A stretch of DNA of 64,000 nucleotides, from the NCBI RefSeq assembly GCF_024349685.1, contig NZ_AP025944.1:4470001-4534000 (forward strand). Direction: 5' to 3'. Under the pieces are notes generated by a model. It saw only the letters and a list, made by a program, of their open reading frames with translations. It had not been told where the DNA came from and ran no database searches. Source of the DNA: Pseudomonas sp. LRP2-20. Its GTDB lineage: Bacteria > Pseudomonadota > Gammaproteobacteria > Pseudomonadales > Pseudomonadaceae. Both the position numbers and the translations under genes were made by a program. Shown piece by piece: positions 37,833 through 46,146 of this stretch. Position 1 is the stretch's first letter. Each line of letters begins with the position of its first letter.

Positions 37833-38066
37833 AGGCTTCTTCGCGGGCGTGCCCGCTCCCCTCACGAATATCACTGGGTTTGCGGGCGGTGATATCTCTG
37901 TGGGAGATCACCCAACCCTGTGGGAGCGGCTTTAGCCGCGAAGAATCCAACGCGGTGCATGGCACCGGCTGCGCCGGTGTTCGCGGCTGAAGCCGCTCCC
38001 ACAGTGTCCCTGCATTCAATGAGTTGTGTGCAGTTCTGTGGGAGCGGGCGTGCCCGCGAAGAAGGC
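37833..38066. repeat. REP cluster, four units
   Basis: Four REP-like palindromes of two sub-types (GCGGGCGTGCCCGC and GCGGCT...AGCCGC) in about 230 bp between convergent genes, more than elsewhere in the window. Confidence 0.8.
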
Positions 38067-38078
38067 AATGCATTCCTT

Positions 38079-38411
38079 TCAGGCTATCGGCCTTTCGTGC
38101 TTGACGCCCCAACCTTCGACTTCGCCGCCATAGGGTGATACGACCTGCTCGAAGGCCTCCTCGAAGTCACCAATGCCACCGTAGGTGGCGTACATGACCT
38201 TGCTCAGTTCCAGGTGCCACGCGCCATCGTCCAGTTCACGCACCTGAGCATTCAACGATTCACCACGAAATTGCCCGGCGGCCCGTCGCGCGCCGGCTTC
38301 ATCTGGAAATACCGCGTAGAACTCGATGGGGTGGATGCGGGTGAAGTCGAAACCGCCAGCTTTCATCTGGCGCAGGACATTGCTGCTGATATCGTCGTTC
38401 AGGCTGCTCAT
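38079..38411 (-). CDS. RraB-like regulator of RNase E activity
   Basis: A 110-residue protein of the RraB family, which binds RNase E and modulates RNA turnover. The alpha/beta sandwich with MKAGGFDFTRIHPIEFYAVFP and a C-terminal YGGEVEGWGVKH is typical. The ATG at 38411 (MSSLNDDISSN) follows a GGGAGGA ribosome site; the frame upstream is open but has no family similarity. A single gene, 175 bp from the next minus-strand gene. Confidence 0.85.
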   Translation of the reverse strand: MSSLNDDISSNVLRQMKAGGFDFTRIHPIEFYAVFPDEAGARRAAGQFRGESLNAQVRELDDGAWHLELSKVMYATYGGIGDFEEAFEQVVSPYGGEVEGWGVKHERPIA

Positions 38412-38585
38412 GAATCGTCCTCCCGAATAAAGCGATGGATAGACTTTCCGTGCACTACGCACCTGCCGGCATTGCCAGCAGATCGAGCTGATGCAAGACG
38501 CGAATTGAATGGGTGCAGGCCCGCAGAAAAGGCCCACACCTCCCACCAGCGTAGTGCCTGCGCAGGCACCACGCCAACCTGTGAT

Positions 38586-38822
38586 TCAGGGCGCTTCGTG
38601 AATGCTGGTGATGATCACGCCATTCTGCTCCTTGAGCCAGCGTGCGGTAGGGGATGGAGCGCGGTCCTGGAAGTCGTTGAGGTCCAGTTCATCCATGACC
38701 GGAAACAGATGCGAACGGATGGCGCGGGCAGCCTCTTCCTCGCTGGGGCACTGTTCACCGTGCATCAACAAAGTGGTTGGCTCGCCTTTCTGATCGGCAA
38801 AGATGACTTCCCACTCTTTCAT
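38586..38822 (-). CDS. hypothetical acidic 78-residue protein
   Basis: A small soluble protein (MKEWEVIFADQKGEP at the start, HEAP at the end) with mixed acidic and basic residues and no Cys-rich or membrane motif. GAGAGG precedes the ATG at a good distance. Not recognised. It lies downstream of the sulfatase terminator and upstream of the RraB gene; joint transcription with RraB is possible. Confidence 0.65.
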   Translation of the reverse strand: MKEWEVIFADQKGEPTTLLMHGEQCPSEEEAARAIRSHLFPVMDELDLNDFQDRAPSPTARWLKEQNGVIITSIHEAP

Positions 38823-38903
38823 TGAATTGCCCTCTCAATCAAAGAACACCCGGTGTGTGACGCCTGTAGATGCAGACCTTGTGCCTGGGAATTCGTTCAG
38901 CAA

Positions 38904-38935
38904 CAGAAAAGGGCCGCAATGCGGCCCTTTTCTGT
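38904..38935 (-). terminator. intrinsic terminator
   Basis: ACAGAAAAGGGCCGCAATGC and GGCCCTTTTCTGT form a perfect stem, 14 bp past the sulfatase stop on the minus strand. Confidence 0.85.
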
Positions 38936-38949
38936 TTACTGCTTGCTAG

Positions 38950-41007
38950 TTACTTCTTCGGCGTACCGTGTACGACACCGGCCGTGTTGTCCAGCAGGCT
39001 CTTGGTCGCCGTCTGGATGAAGGCCTCGAGCTGCTGCAGCATCTGCGGCTGCTCCGGGCTTTCGATCAGCTCGGCCTTGAACTCGCTGCCCAGCTGGTAG
39101 CGGTACATGCGCGGGCTCATGTCCTTGGACTCGATCAGCAGGTGATCGCCCTTGACCAGGCCGACGATCTGCTCGCTGCCCGACGGCTTGATCATGCCCA
39201 CGCCCGGGTCGCCCTCAGGCAGGTTGAGCAAGTCGCGGCCCCAGCACTGGTGGCGGGTCTCACCACCCAGGCGGCCCATGATGGTCGGCACGATGTCGAC
39301 CTGGGTACCCACGGTATGGTTGACCGCACCGAACTTCTCCTGGATGCCCGGCGCGATCAGCAGCAGCGGCACGTTGAAGCGGCCCAGGTCCAGCTCGGTG
39401 ACCTGCTGCTGGTTGCCGAAGCCGTGGTCGCCGACGATGACGAACAGGGTGTCCTTGAAGTACGGCTCTTTACGCGCCTTCTCGAAGAACTGGCCCAGCG
39501 CCCAGTCGGAATAACGCATGGCGGTCAGGTGCTCATCCAGGCGGCCCTGGCCGGTGACCTTCTCGACCGGCAGGTTGGCTGGCAGCGCGTACGGCGTGTG
39601 GTTGGACAGGGTCTGCAGCAGCGCGTAGATCGGCTTCTTGCCATCGTGCTTGGCCAGTTCCTCGTTGCCGCGGTCGAACATGTCCTGGTCGGACACGCCC
39701 CAGGTCGGGTCGGAGAACACCGGGTTGACGAAGTCGTTACGGCCGATGAAGGTAGTCATGCCCTGGTTGCCGAAGAACCCGGACTGGTTGTCCCAGGCGA
39801 AATCGCCGTTGTAGACATAGACGTCGTCGTAGTCGCGGGCACTGAGCAGCGCCGGCAGGCCCGACAGCTTGTGGCCGCCCTCAGGGGTCTGCATCAGGTA
39901 TTCGAAGCCTGGCAGGTTGGGGAAGCAGGCCATGGTGGCGAACATGCCCTGGTGGGTATGGGTGCCGTTGGAGAAGAAGCGGTCGAACAGCAGGCCTTCT
40001 TTGGCCAGCTTGTCGAAGTACGGGGTGATGTTGTTCGGGCTGCCCAGGGCGCCTACCGAGTGGCCGGCGAAGCTTTCCATGAGGATCACCACGACGTTCT
40101 TGATCGGCAAGGTGCGGTCGGCCGGCGGCACGAAGTCGCGGCGCACGGCAGCCTCGTCGGCATCGACCAGGGTGTCGTGGGCGGTCAGCAGCTGCTTGCG
40201 CACGGTCTCGGTGGCCAGCTCCTGCTTCAGCACCGGCTTCCAGATATTGGCGCGGTCTTCGCCGAAGCGGCTCTTGGCGGCGTCGATCAGGGTCAGGGTG
40301 CCGTTCAGGCCCAGCTGGTTGACGAAGTTCGAGTCGGTGGTGAAGGCGTCCCCCCAACGCATCGGCGGGCCCTGGCGCAGGGTGCCACGGGCGGCGACCA
40401 CGGCCACCAGCAGGATCACCATGAACACCGCCAGGCGGTTGTACCACGGCGCCACGCGCTGTTCGCCGGTACCACGGGTCAGGCGGTCGATGCCCTTGAA
40501 CAGCAGGCTCAGCAACCAAGTGCCGAAGGCCCAGGCCAGCAGGTAACGGACCACCGGGAAGCCATACCAGAGCATGCTCAGCACGGTCTTCGGGTCTTCC
40601 TTGATGTACTGGAAGACCAGGCCGTTGAGGCGCTGGTGGAACTCACGGTAGAAGTCCATCTCCATCAGGCCGAGGAACATCACCACGCTCGAGGCCACGG
40701 TCAGCCAGAAGCGGAACAGCCCACGCCGGGCCATGAGCCAGGGGCTGAGCATCGCCAGCAGCAGCGGAATGCTCAGGTACACCACCACCCGCAGGTCGAA
40801 GCGCAAACCGTTGAAGAAGCCTTCGGCGACGGTCGAGTAAGGGGTGTCGCCGATCATGTCGCTGTTGTAGACCAGCAGCGCCAGGCGCACCAGGCTGAGC
40901 ATCAACATGATCACCAGGCCGCTGAGCAGCGTATAGGCCAGGTGCGATTTCAAGGTCGGCGTGAACGCTCGCGCGCCCTGTTGCCTCAAGGCATCCGTGT
41001 TAGCCAT
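38950..41007 (-). CDS. LTA synthase-like membrane sulfatase (phosphoglycerol transferase)
   Basis: A 685-residue inner-membrane enzyme with five N-terminal helices (about 25-205) and a large periplasmic alkaline-phosphatase-fold sulfatase domain. Likely metal and catalytic residues are E in VVILMESFAGHS (about 310-322), the nucleophile Thr in SNGTHTHQG (about 350), and D-H in IVGDHGFGN (about 555). Such proteins in Gram-negatives transfer phosphoglycerol or phosphoethanolamine to periplasmic glycans; the substrate here is unknown. The ATG at 41007 (MANTDALRQQG) was preferred over an upstream extension without similarity. Confidence 0.9.
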   Translation of the reverse strand: MANTDALRQQGARAFTPTLKSHLAYTLLSGLVIMLMLSLVRLALLVYNSDMIGDTPYSTVAEGFFNGLRFDLRVVVYLSIPLLLAMLSPWLMARRGLFRFWLTVASSVVMFLGLMEMDFYREFHQRLNGLVFQYIKEDPKTVLSMLWYGFPVVRYLLAWAFGTWLLSLLFKGIDRLTRGTGEQRVAPWYNRLAVFMVILLVAVVAARGTLRQGPPMRWGDAFTTDSNFVNQLGLNGTLTLIDAAKSRFGEDRANIWKPVLKQELATETVRKQLLTAHDTLVDADEAAVRRDFVPPADRTLPIKNVVVILMESFAGHSVGALGSPNNITPYFDKLAKEGLLFDRFFSNGTHTHQGMFATMACFPNLPGFEYLMQTPEGGHKLSGLPALLSARDYDDVYVYNGDFAWDNQSGFFGNQGMTTFIGRNDFVNPVFSDPTWGVSDQDMFDRGNEELAKHDGKKPIYALLQTLSNHTPYALPANLPVEKVTGQGRLDEHLTAMRYSDWALGQFFEKARKEPYFKDTLFVIVGDHGFGNQQQVTELDLGRFNVPLLLIAPGIQEKFGAVNHTVGTQVDIVPTIMGRLGGETRHQCWGRDLLNLPEGDPGVGMIKPSGSEQIVGLVKGDHLLIESKDMSPRMYRYQLGSEFKAELIESPEQPQMLQQLEAFIQTATKSLLDNTAGVVHGTPKK

Positions 41008-41151
41008 GAATGGGAAGGTCCTAGGATTGCGGTTTGCGGAGATGGCGTTGGGGCTGGCCCAACGCAAGCATTATGCGGGAGCGGATTCTGTTTAATCCAA
41101 TGTGAAAATTTTGTCACGTTACTATTGCTGATTTTGTCTGGGACGCGGCTT

Positions 41152-41343
41152 TCATATCCGCACATTACCCCGCGGCCCGGCAATCGCCCAGATCACCAGG
41201 CCGATCACTGGCAGCAGGGCAATCAGCAGAATCCACAGCACTTTGATCCCCACTTCGCTGCTGCTTTTGATCACATTGAGGATTGCCCAGATGTCCAGGG
41301 CGAGGATGATCAGGCCGACCAGGCCATTGAAGCTAGAGCCCAT
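41152..41343 (-). CDS. small PLDc_N-type membrane protein
   Basis: A 63-residue protein with two hydrophobic helices (about 6-24 and 32-52) and the central KSSSEVGIKVLWILLIALLP, then a short basic tail. This matches the PLD nuclease N-terminal-like membrane family of unknown function. The ATG at 41343 lies 9 nt after AAGGAG; a GTG two codons earlier is too close to that site. Divergent from the ZIP gene. Confidence 0.85.
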   Translation of the reverse strand: MGSSFNGLVGLIILALDIWAILNVIKSSSEVGIKVLWILLIALLPVIGLVIWAIAGPRGNVRI

Positions 41344-41466
41344 TGCCACGTTCTCCTTGAAGGCTGTCGTTGTGCATCATCCTCTATCAAGGCTATAGAA
41401 GGGAATCCTTGGCCAGCCGCGCAGGTCACTGCATAAACTGCAAGCATTCATGGATTCGAGGTTCGT

Positions 41467-42405
41467 ATGCCCCCCGCCCACAGCCAAAGCGCCACCCCAC
41501 CCTCCTTGCTGAATGCCTGGCGCCAGCAAGTGCTCAGCACACCATGGCTCAGCGCGGGCCTGGGCGTGAGCTTGCTGGCGGTCATCGTGCTGCTGGCGGC
41601 AAGCTTCTGGAATGCCATCAACGGCGACCACGCCGACAACTTGCATCTGGCCGCGCTCGGCGGGCTTTCCGGTTTCGCCGCCACCGCCCTCGGTGCGGTG
41701 CTGGCCGTTGTGCTGCGCGATGTCAGCGCGCGCAGCCAGGATGTAATGCTCGGTTTTGCCGCCGGCATGATGCTCGCCGCCAGTTCGTTCTCGCTGATCC
41801 TGCCGGGCCTGGATGCCGCCCGGGCGATCACCGGCAACGGCCCGGCGGCGGCGTTCACCGTGGTGCTGGGCATGGGCCTGGGTGTGCTGCTGATGCTCGG
41901 CCTCGACCGCTTCACCCCGCACGAACATGAAAGCACCGGCCCTTGCGGCCCGGAGGCCGAGCGCATCAGCCGGGTATGGTTGTTCGTGCTGGCGATCACC
42001 TTGCACAACCTGCCCGAGGGCATGGCGATCGGCGTGAGCTTCGCCAATGGCGACATGAACATCGGCCTGCCGCTGACCAGCGCCATCGCCATCCAGGACA
42101 TTCCTGAGGGCCTGGCCGTGGCATTGGCCTTGCGGGCGACCGGGCTGTCGAACCTGAAGGCTGCGCTGGTGGCAATTGGTTCGGGGCTGATGGAACCCCT
42201 GGGCGCGGTGATTGGCCTGGGCATTTCCACCGGGTTTGCCCTGGCTTACCCGATCAGCATGGGGCTGGCGGCGGGGGCGATGATCTTCGTGGTGTCCCAC
42301 GAGGTGATTCCCGAGACCCACCGCAACGGGCACCAGACCTCGGCGACCCTGGGGTTGATGGGTGGGTTTGCGGTGATGATGTTTCTCGATACCGCGCTGG
42401 GCTGA
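41467..42405 (+). CDS. ZIP family divalent metal transporter (GufA-like)
   Basis: A 312-residue membrane protein with about eight helices. The signature HNLPEGMAIG (about 180-189) supplies the metal-binding H, N, E of the pore, with DIPEGLAVA (about 214-222) and SHEVIPE (about 277-283) as further conserved ligands. It would import or export Zn, Fe or Mn. A His-containing loop (HEHESTG near 155) may bind metal. No metal regulator is visible next to it. Confidence 0.92.
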   Translation: MPPAHSQSATPPSLLNAWRQQVLSTPWLSAGLGVSLLAVIVLLAASFWNAINGDHADNLHLAALGGLSGFAATALGAVLAVVLRDVSARSQDVMLGFAAGMMLAASSFSLILPGLDAARAITGNGPAAAFTVVLGMGLGVLLMLGLDRFTPHEHESTGPCGPEAERISRVWLFVLAITLHNLPEGMAIGVSFANGDMNIGLPLTSAIAIQDIPEGLAVALALRATGLSNLKAALVAIGSGLMEPLGAVIGLGISTGFALAYPISMGLAAGAMIFVVSHEVIPETHRNGHQTSATLGLMGGFAVMMFLDTALG

Positions 42406-42425
42406 AGTAGCTGGGCGCCTTCAAT

Positions 42426-42518
42426 GGCCTCTTCGCGGGCAAGCCCGCTCCCACAGTGATCACCACAATATCAAGCATTGTGTGGTCCCTGTGGGAGCGG
42501 GCTTGCCCGCGAAGAGGC
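42426..42518. repeat. REP doublet
   Basis: Mirror pair of GCGGGCAAGCCCGC units between convergent genes. Confidence 0.9.
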
Positions 42519-42529
42519 AAACGCTGCTG

Positions 42530-43060
42530 TCAGACGTGAACGGCGACCTTCAAGGCCTCCAGCGCCGGCTCCACCTTGATCCCCAGCTCTGCTCCCAGCT
42601 CAAGCACCCGCGCCAGGTCCTGCTGGCCCACCATCACCATCTGCAGTTCATCATCGAGCAATTGGCTGAAGTTGAGCAGCACATAGCCACCGGCTTCCTT
42701 GTTCAACGCGCCCATCTGCACCTGAATGCGGTTGAGCGCAGTCAGCGGCTCGGTGCGCGCCAGTTGCTTGGGCTTGAGGGTGAACGGCACGCTCTGGTCG
42801 AACGAATCGCTGATGCGCTGGAACAGCTCCTGGTAGGTGTCGGCCTGGAACACCACGGTGTCAGGCAGGCTGCCGAGCACGACCCATTCACCCAGCGGGA
42901 TCGGGAAGCTGTCGTCGTAGTTGATATCAGGGTTGGCGGCCAGGAAGACGGCGGGGTCGGCATAGGCCTGGGCGGCCTCGTCGGCGATGCGCTCGATGTC
43001 CTCATCGCGCATGCAGCCGGCACCGATGAGGCTGATGAATTCGAGCAACTGGTTTTTCAT
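42530..43060 (-). CDS. conserved soluble protein of unknown function
   Basis: A 176-residue acidic protein with no membrane segments. Distinctive stretches are MRDEDIERIADEAAQ, PIPLGEWVVLGSLPDTVVFQADTYQ and LLNFSQLLDDELQMVMVGQ. The ATG at 43060 is preceded by only a weak AGG. I do not recognise the family. It ends near the REP doublet and the next gene upstream on the minus strand starts 584 bp away. Confidence 0.7.
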   Translation of the reverse strand: MKNQLLEFISLIGAGCMRDEDIERIADEAAQAYADPAVFLAANPDINYDDSFPIPLGEWVVLGSLPDTVVFQADTYQELFQRISDSFDQSVPFTLKPKQLARTEPLTALNRIQVQMGALNKEAGGYVLLNFSQLLDDELQMVMVGQQDLARVLELGAELGIKVEPALEALKVAVHV

Positions 43061-43119
43061 GAAGGGGGCCTGCGACGGGTGAAAAGTCGCCAAGGATAGC
43101 CGCAAATGCCCCCGGGCGG

Positions 43120-43644
43120 TTAGCCGGCCAGCGCTTGCAGGCGGGCGGCGGTGTCCACTGCGCCCATGGTCTGCGCCGCCATCAGCGCCGTGGCGCCGCG
43201 AGCGTCCTGGCGCGCCGGGTCGGCCCCCTGGGCCAACAGGTAATCGAGAATCTCGCCACGGTTGAACATTGCCGCCAGCATCAGCGCGGTACGCCCGTCC
43301 TGTGCGGCAGCATCGACCGGCACGCCACTTTCCAGCAGCAGGCAGATCATCGCCAGGTCGCCCTTGAACGCCGCACCGGCGATGGGCAACTGGCCGTTGT
43401 CGTTGGCGATCAGCGGGTCGGCACCGTGGGCCAACAGCACCTTTACCGCTTCATGATGGCCGTGGTAGCTGGCCAGCATCAGCAAGGTGTCGCCCTTGTG
43501 GTTACGGAGGTTGGCCGGCAGACCGCTGGCCAGCAGGCGCCCGAGCATCTCGGCATCGCCCTGGCGGGCACGCTCGAAGACCTGCTCGGCAAAGGCGGCG
43601 GTTTCGTCATCGGTCATGGCGGTAGCGGTGGGTTGAGCGGACAT
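43120..43644 (-). CDS. ankyrin repeat protein
   Basis: A 174-residue soluble protein made of about four ankyrin repeats with the usual G-x-TALMLA/LL-x-G-ADP pattern (for example GDTLLMLASYHGHHEAVKVL, DGRTALMLAAMF). No signal peptide is seen, so a cytosolic protein-protein adaptor is likely. The ATG at 43644 follows GGAGG; the open frame upstream contains repeat DNA and is non-coding. In other pseudomonads such proteins accompany catalase genes, which are absent here. Divergent from the DUF3509 gene across a 281-bp gap rich in regulatory repeats. Confidence 0.87.
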   Translation of the reverse strand: MSAQPTATAMTDDETAAFAEQVFERARQGDAEMLGRLLASGLPANLRNHKGDTLLMLASYHGHHEAVKVLLAHGADPLIANDNGQLPIAGAAFKGDLAMICLLLESGVPVDAAAQDGRTALMLAAMFNRGEILDYLLAQGADPARQDARGATALMAAQTMGAVDTAARLQALAG

Positions 43645-43744
43645 CGGGAACCTCCTGGCATAAATGATTGCCCAAGTTTTTGTCAGGCATGCCATTAGGG
43701 TCAAAGGTTCAGATTCTATTGGGTCTATAGGCAAAGCCTGAGCC

Positions 43745-43785
43745 GTGCAAAATGCACTGTGCAAAATGCACTGTGCAAAATGCAC
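43745..43785. promoter_or_regulatory. three tandem 13-bp palindromes (enhancer-binding-like sites)
   Basis: GTGCAAAATGCAC occurs at 43745, 43759 and 43773, i.e. GTGCA-AAA-TGCAC with an exact 14-bp period. They lie about 110-150 bp upstream of the start expected from the sigma-54 promoter at 43868, the usual place for upstream activator sites. Confidence 0.7.
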
Positions 43786-43867
43786 GACCATGCAGCCTGC
43801 ACGATGCCGCTTCTGAAAAAACCCCATAACACCCTGTATTTGCTGGGCTTTTCCCATCTCCCAGTTC

Positions 43868-43883
43868 TGGCACGGTCACTGCA
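43868..43883 (+). promoter_or_regulatory. sigma-54 (RpoN) promoter of the DUF3509 gene
   Basis: TGGCACG-GTCA-CTGCA: GG at 43869-43870 and GC at 43881-43882 are separated by exactly 10 bp, matching the -24/-12 consensus with a single deviation (C for the first T of TTGC). Expected start is about 43894, 32 nt before the ATG. Confidence 0.75.
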
Positions 43884-43925
43884 ACGATCAACTCACGTCT
43901 GCCCACACAACAGTCAGGAGTTGAT

Positions 43926-44198
43926 ATGGACCTCATCCAGGAAAAATTCGTCTCGGTGTTCTCGGCCTATCAGGTTGCCACCCAGCCCCGCCCTGACGGT
44001 GGCGTGTTGCTGACCCTGCGCGCCGCTGATGGCAAGGTAACCCGCCGCGTGCTGACCTACGGCCAACTCCACAGTGCCGAGCAGCTCTCGTGGGCAATCA
44101 GTGCCATTCGCCGTGACCTGGCCGAGCAGGCCAGTGAACTGCCGGTGATTTCCATGCTGCAGAGTCAGCAGCGGTTCGCGCTGCCGACCTACCGCTGA
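43926..44198 (+). CDS. DUF3509 family protein
   Basis: A 90-residue soluble protein resembling the DUF3509 family that is abundant in pseudomonads (MDLIQEKFVSVFSAYQV, then RVLTYGQLHSAEQLSWAISAIRRDLA). AGGAG precedes the ATG. Function unknown. A sigma-54 promoter with three upstream palindromes points to control by an unlinked enhancer-binding protein. Confidence 0.82.
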   Translation: MDLIQEKFVSVFSAYQVATQPRPDGGVLLTLRAADGKVTRRVLTYGQLHSAEQLSWAISAIRRDLAEQASELPVISMLQSQQRFALPTYR

Positions 44199-44209
44199 GG
44201 TTTGTCTGT

Positions 44210-44314
44210 GCCGGCCTCTCGCGGATGAATCCGCTCCTACAGACAGGTACTGCATTGCCCTTAGGGATGGCGGGGTACCTGATTGTAGGAGCGGATTTAT
44301 CCGCGATGAGGCCG
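44210..44314. repeat. REP doublet
   Basis: Variant mirror pair with GCGGATGAATCCGC and GCGGATTTATCCGC cores between convergent genes. Confidence 0.85.
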
Positions 44315-44322
44315 GTCAGGCA

Positions 44323-44859
44323 TCAAAGCTCGTCGATCCCGAGAAACGCCCGAGCGGTCGCATCGCCGGTAAAGCGCGGCTCTGTACCCTGCTCACTGCC
44401 AAACAGGCGCAACGCCAGGCAGAACGGGTTGTCCCCCAGCTCCACCCAGCGCCGCGTTTGCGCCGGCACCACCAGCTGATCGCCCTTCTCGCACAGCACC
44501 GTATACACATACTCGCCCAGGCGCATGCCGACTTGCGCGCGGCCAGCCACCATGGCGAACACCTCCTCGCTGTCATGTACATGCTCGTCACGCACATCCA
44601 CCTGGGTCGGGTCGAGGCCGTCACGGTTGAGCAGCGCGTACGCCACACTGCCCTGGGCCGTCATCAGCTGGTCGAGCTGCTCGCGGCAGGCCTCGAGCAC
44701 ATCCGCCTGGCTGCTGCCCGGGCGCACACGCAGCGCCAGCGGGCTGTGGCTGAAGCGCACGCCCTGCTCGGCCAGGGTCGCGGCGATGTCGTCGTGGTGG
44801 GTCAGCACCTTGTTCGGCAAGTCCGGGCTGGACGGGTGGAAAACACAGAGGATGCTCAT
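44323..44859 (-). CDS. acireductone dioxygenase-like cupin with altered metal site
   Basis: A 178-residue protein with the length and fold of acireductone dioxygenase (MtnD) of methionine salvage. The first motif is intact: H93, H95 and E99 in DEHVHDSEEV. The fourth ligand, a His in VPAxTxHW of known enzymes, is Arg here (VPAQTRRWVELG, R137), so activity toward acireductone is doubtful. No other methionine-salvage gene is in the window. The start overlaps the end of an HcaT-like MFS gene by 4 bp on the same strand, which suggests a shared pathway. The symbol mtnD is avoided for this reason. Confidence 0.85.
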   Translation of the reverse strand: MSILCVFHPSSPDLPNKVLTHHDDIAATLAEQGVRFSHSPLALRVRPGSSQADVLEACREQLDQLMTAQGSVAYALLNRDGLDPTQVDVRDEHVHDSEEVFAMVAGRAQVGMRLGEYVYTVLCEKGDQLVVPAQTRRWVELGDNPFCLALRLFGSEQGTEPRFTGDATARAFLGIDEL

Positions 44860-46013
44860 CGGCTGCTGGTCCTGGTCGATTTCGAACGAGTGGCAATGAT
44901 AACGGCTGCCGCCAGCGCTGCGGCGCTGGCCATACCAAAGGTGAAGGTGGGCCCCAGCAGTTTCCAGCTGTATCCTGAATACAAGGCGCCCAACGCACCG
45001 CCAGTACCTGACAGCGCCGCATACAGCGCCTGCCCCTGGCCTTGCTGGCGGGCCCCGAAACTGGCCTGGACGAAGGCAATGGACGCGGCATGGAAGCAGC
45101 CGAAGGTGGCCGCGTGCAGCAACTGGGCGAAGATCAGCACGGCCGGCTCATCGGCCAGGTTGCCCAGCAACAGCCAGCGCAGCGCCGCCAGCAGGAAGCT
45201 GACCAGCAGCACCCGCTGCACACTGAAGCGGGCAAACACACGGCTCATGACCATGAACATCAGCACTTCGGCGACCACCCCCAACGCCCACAGCAAGCCG
45301 ATGGCACCGCGGCTGTAGCCCAGGTGTTCCAGGTGCAGGGTGAGGAAGGTGTAGTACGGGCCGTGGCTGAGCTGCATCAACGCCACGCAGATATAGAAGG
45401 CGATCACCCCCGGCGCGGTCAGCTGGCGCAGGAAGCCGCCCGTCTCCCGGCGCTCGCCCTGCTCCACTGGCTGGGCGTTGGGCACCCACAGGCTGGCGAC
45501 GACGATGGCGGCCATGATGGTCACCAAGGCCACCGGGTAGATGTCCAGGCTCAGCCATTCGAACAGCCGCCCCAGGCCGACCACGGTGAGGATGAAGCCG
45601 ATCGAACCCCACAGGCGCACCTGGCTGTAGCGCGCGGTCTGCCCATGCAGGTGGGCCAGGGTGATGACTTCGAACTGCGGCAGCACTGCATGCCAGAAGA
45701 ACGCATGCAGCGCCATGACCAGCGCCAGCCAGGCGTAGCTCTTGCCGAAGAAGATCAGCGAGAAGGTGGCCAGTGTAGACAAGGCGCCCAGGCGCACGAT
45801 CAGCAGGCGCTGGCCGCTGCGGTCGCCGAGCCAGCCCCACAGGTTGGGGGCGATGCAGCGCATCAGCATGGGGATGGCCACCAGCTCGCCGATGCGTGCC
45901 GGGGAGAAGCCCAGATGGTCGAAGTACAAGGCCAGGAACGGGGCGGTGGAACCCAGCAGGGCAAAGTAGAACAGGTAGAAGCTGGACAGGCGCCAGTAGG
46001 GGATCTCAGGCAT
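44856..46013 (-). CDS. MFS transporter, HcaT/nucleoside-permease-like
   Basis: A 385-residue transporter with about 12 helices. The N-terminal PEIPYWRLSSFYLFYFALLG and the APFLALYFDHLGFSPARIG segment resemble the HcaT/LacY-like branch (PPP transporters). LWGSIGFILTV is another typical block near 130-140. Substrate unknown. The ATG at 46013 was chosen; upstream in-frame sequence contains a REP unit. Its last codon overlaps the ARD-like gene start by 4 bp. Confidence 0.87.
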   Translation of the reverse strand: MPEIPYWRLSSFYLFYFALLGSTAPFLALYFDHLGFSPARIGELVAIPMLMRCIAPNLWGWLGDRSGQRLLIVRLGALSTLATFSLIFFGKSYAWLALVMALHAFFWHAVLPQFEVITLAHLHGQTARYSQVRLWGSIGFILTVVGLGRLFEWLSLDIYPVALVTIMAAIVVASLWVPNAQPVEQGERRETGGFLRQLTAPGVIAFYICVALMQLSHGPYYTFLTLHLEHLGYSRGAIGLLWALGVVAEVLMFMVMSRVFARFSVQRVLLVSFLLAALRWLLLGNLADEPAVLIFAQLLHAATFGCFHAASIAFVQASFGARQQGQGQALYAALSGTGGALGALYSGYSWKLLGPTFTFGMASAAALAAAVIIATRSKSTRTSSR

Positions 46014-46038
46014 CGGGTGGGCCTTGTGTGAGGCTGTA

Positions 46039-46135
46039 CCGGCCACTTCGCGGGCAAGCCCGCTCCCACAGGGACCGCACACGCTTGCAAGTGGTGGTGA
46101 TCCTGTGGGAGCGGGCTTGCCCGCGAAGTGGCCGG
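46039..46135. repeat. REP doublet
   Basis: Mirror pair of GCGGGCAAGCCCGC units with CCGGCCACTTCGCGGG edges. Confidence 0.9.
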
Positions 46136-46146
46136 GCCTGGCTATG

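Noticed and set aside
38968..41436. 822-codon open frame on the plus strand
   Set aside because: It is antisense to the membrane sulfatase; long open frames opposite high-GC genes are common, and it has low-complexity Q/H/A composition and no family motif.
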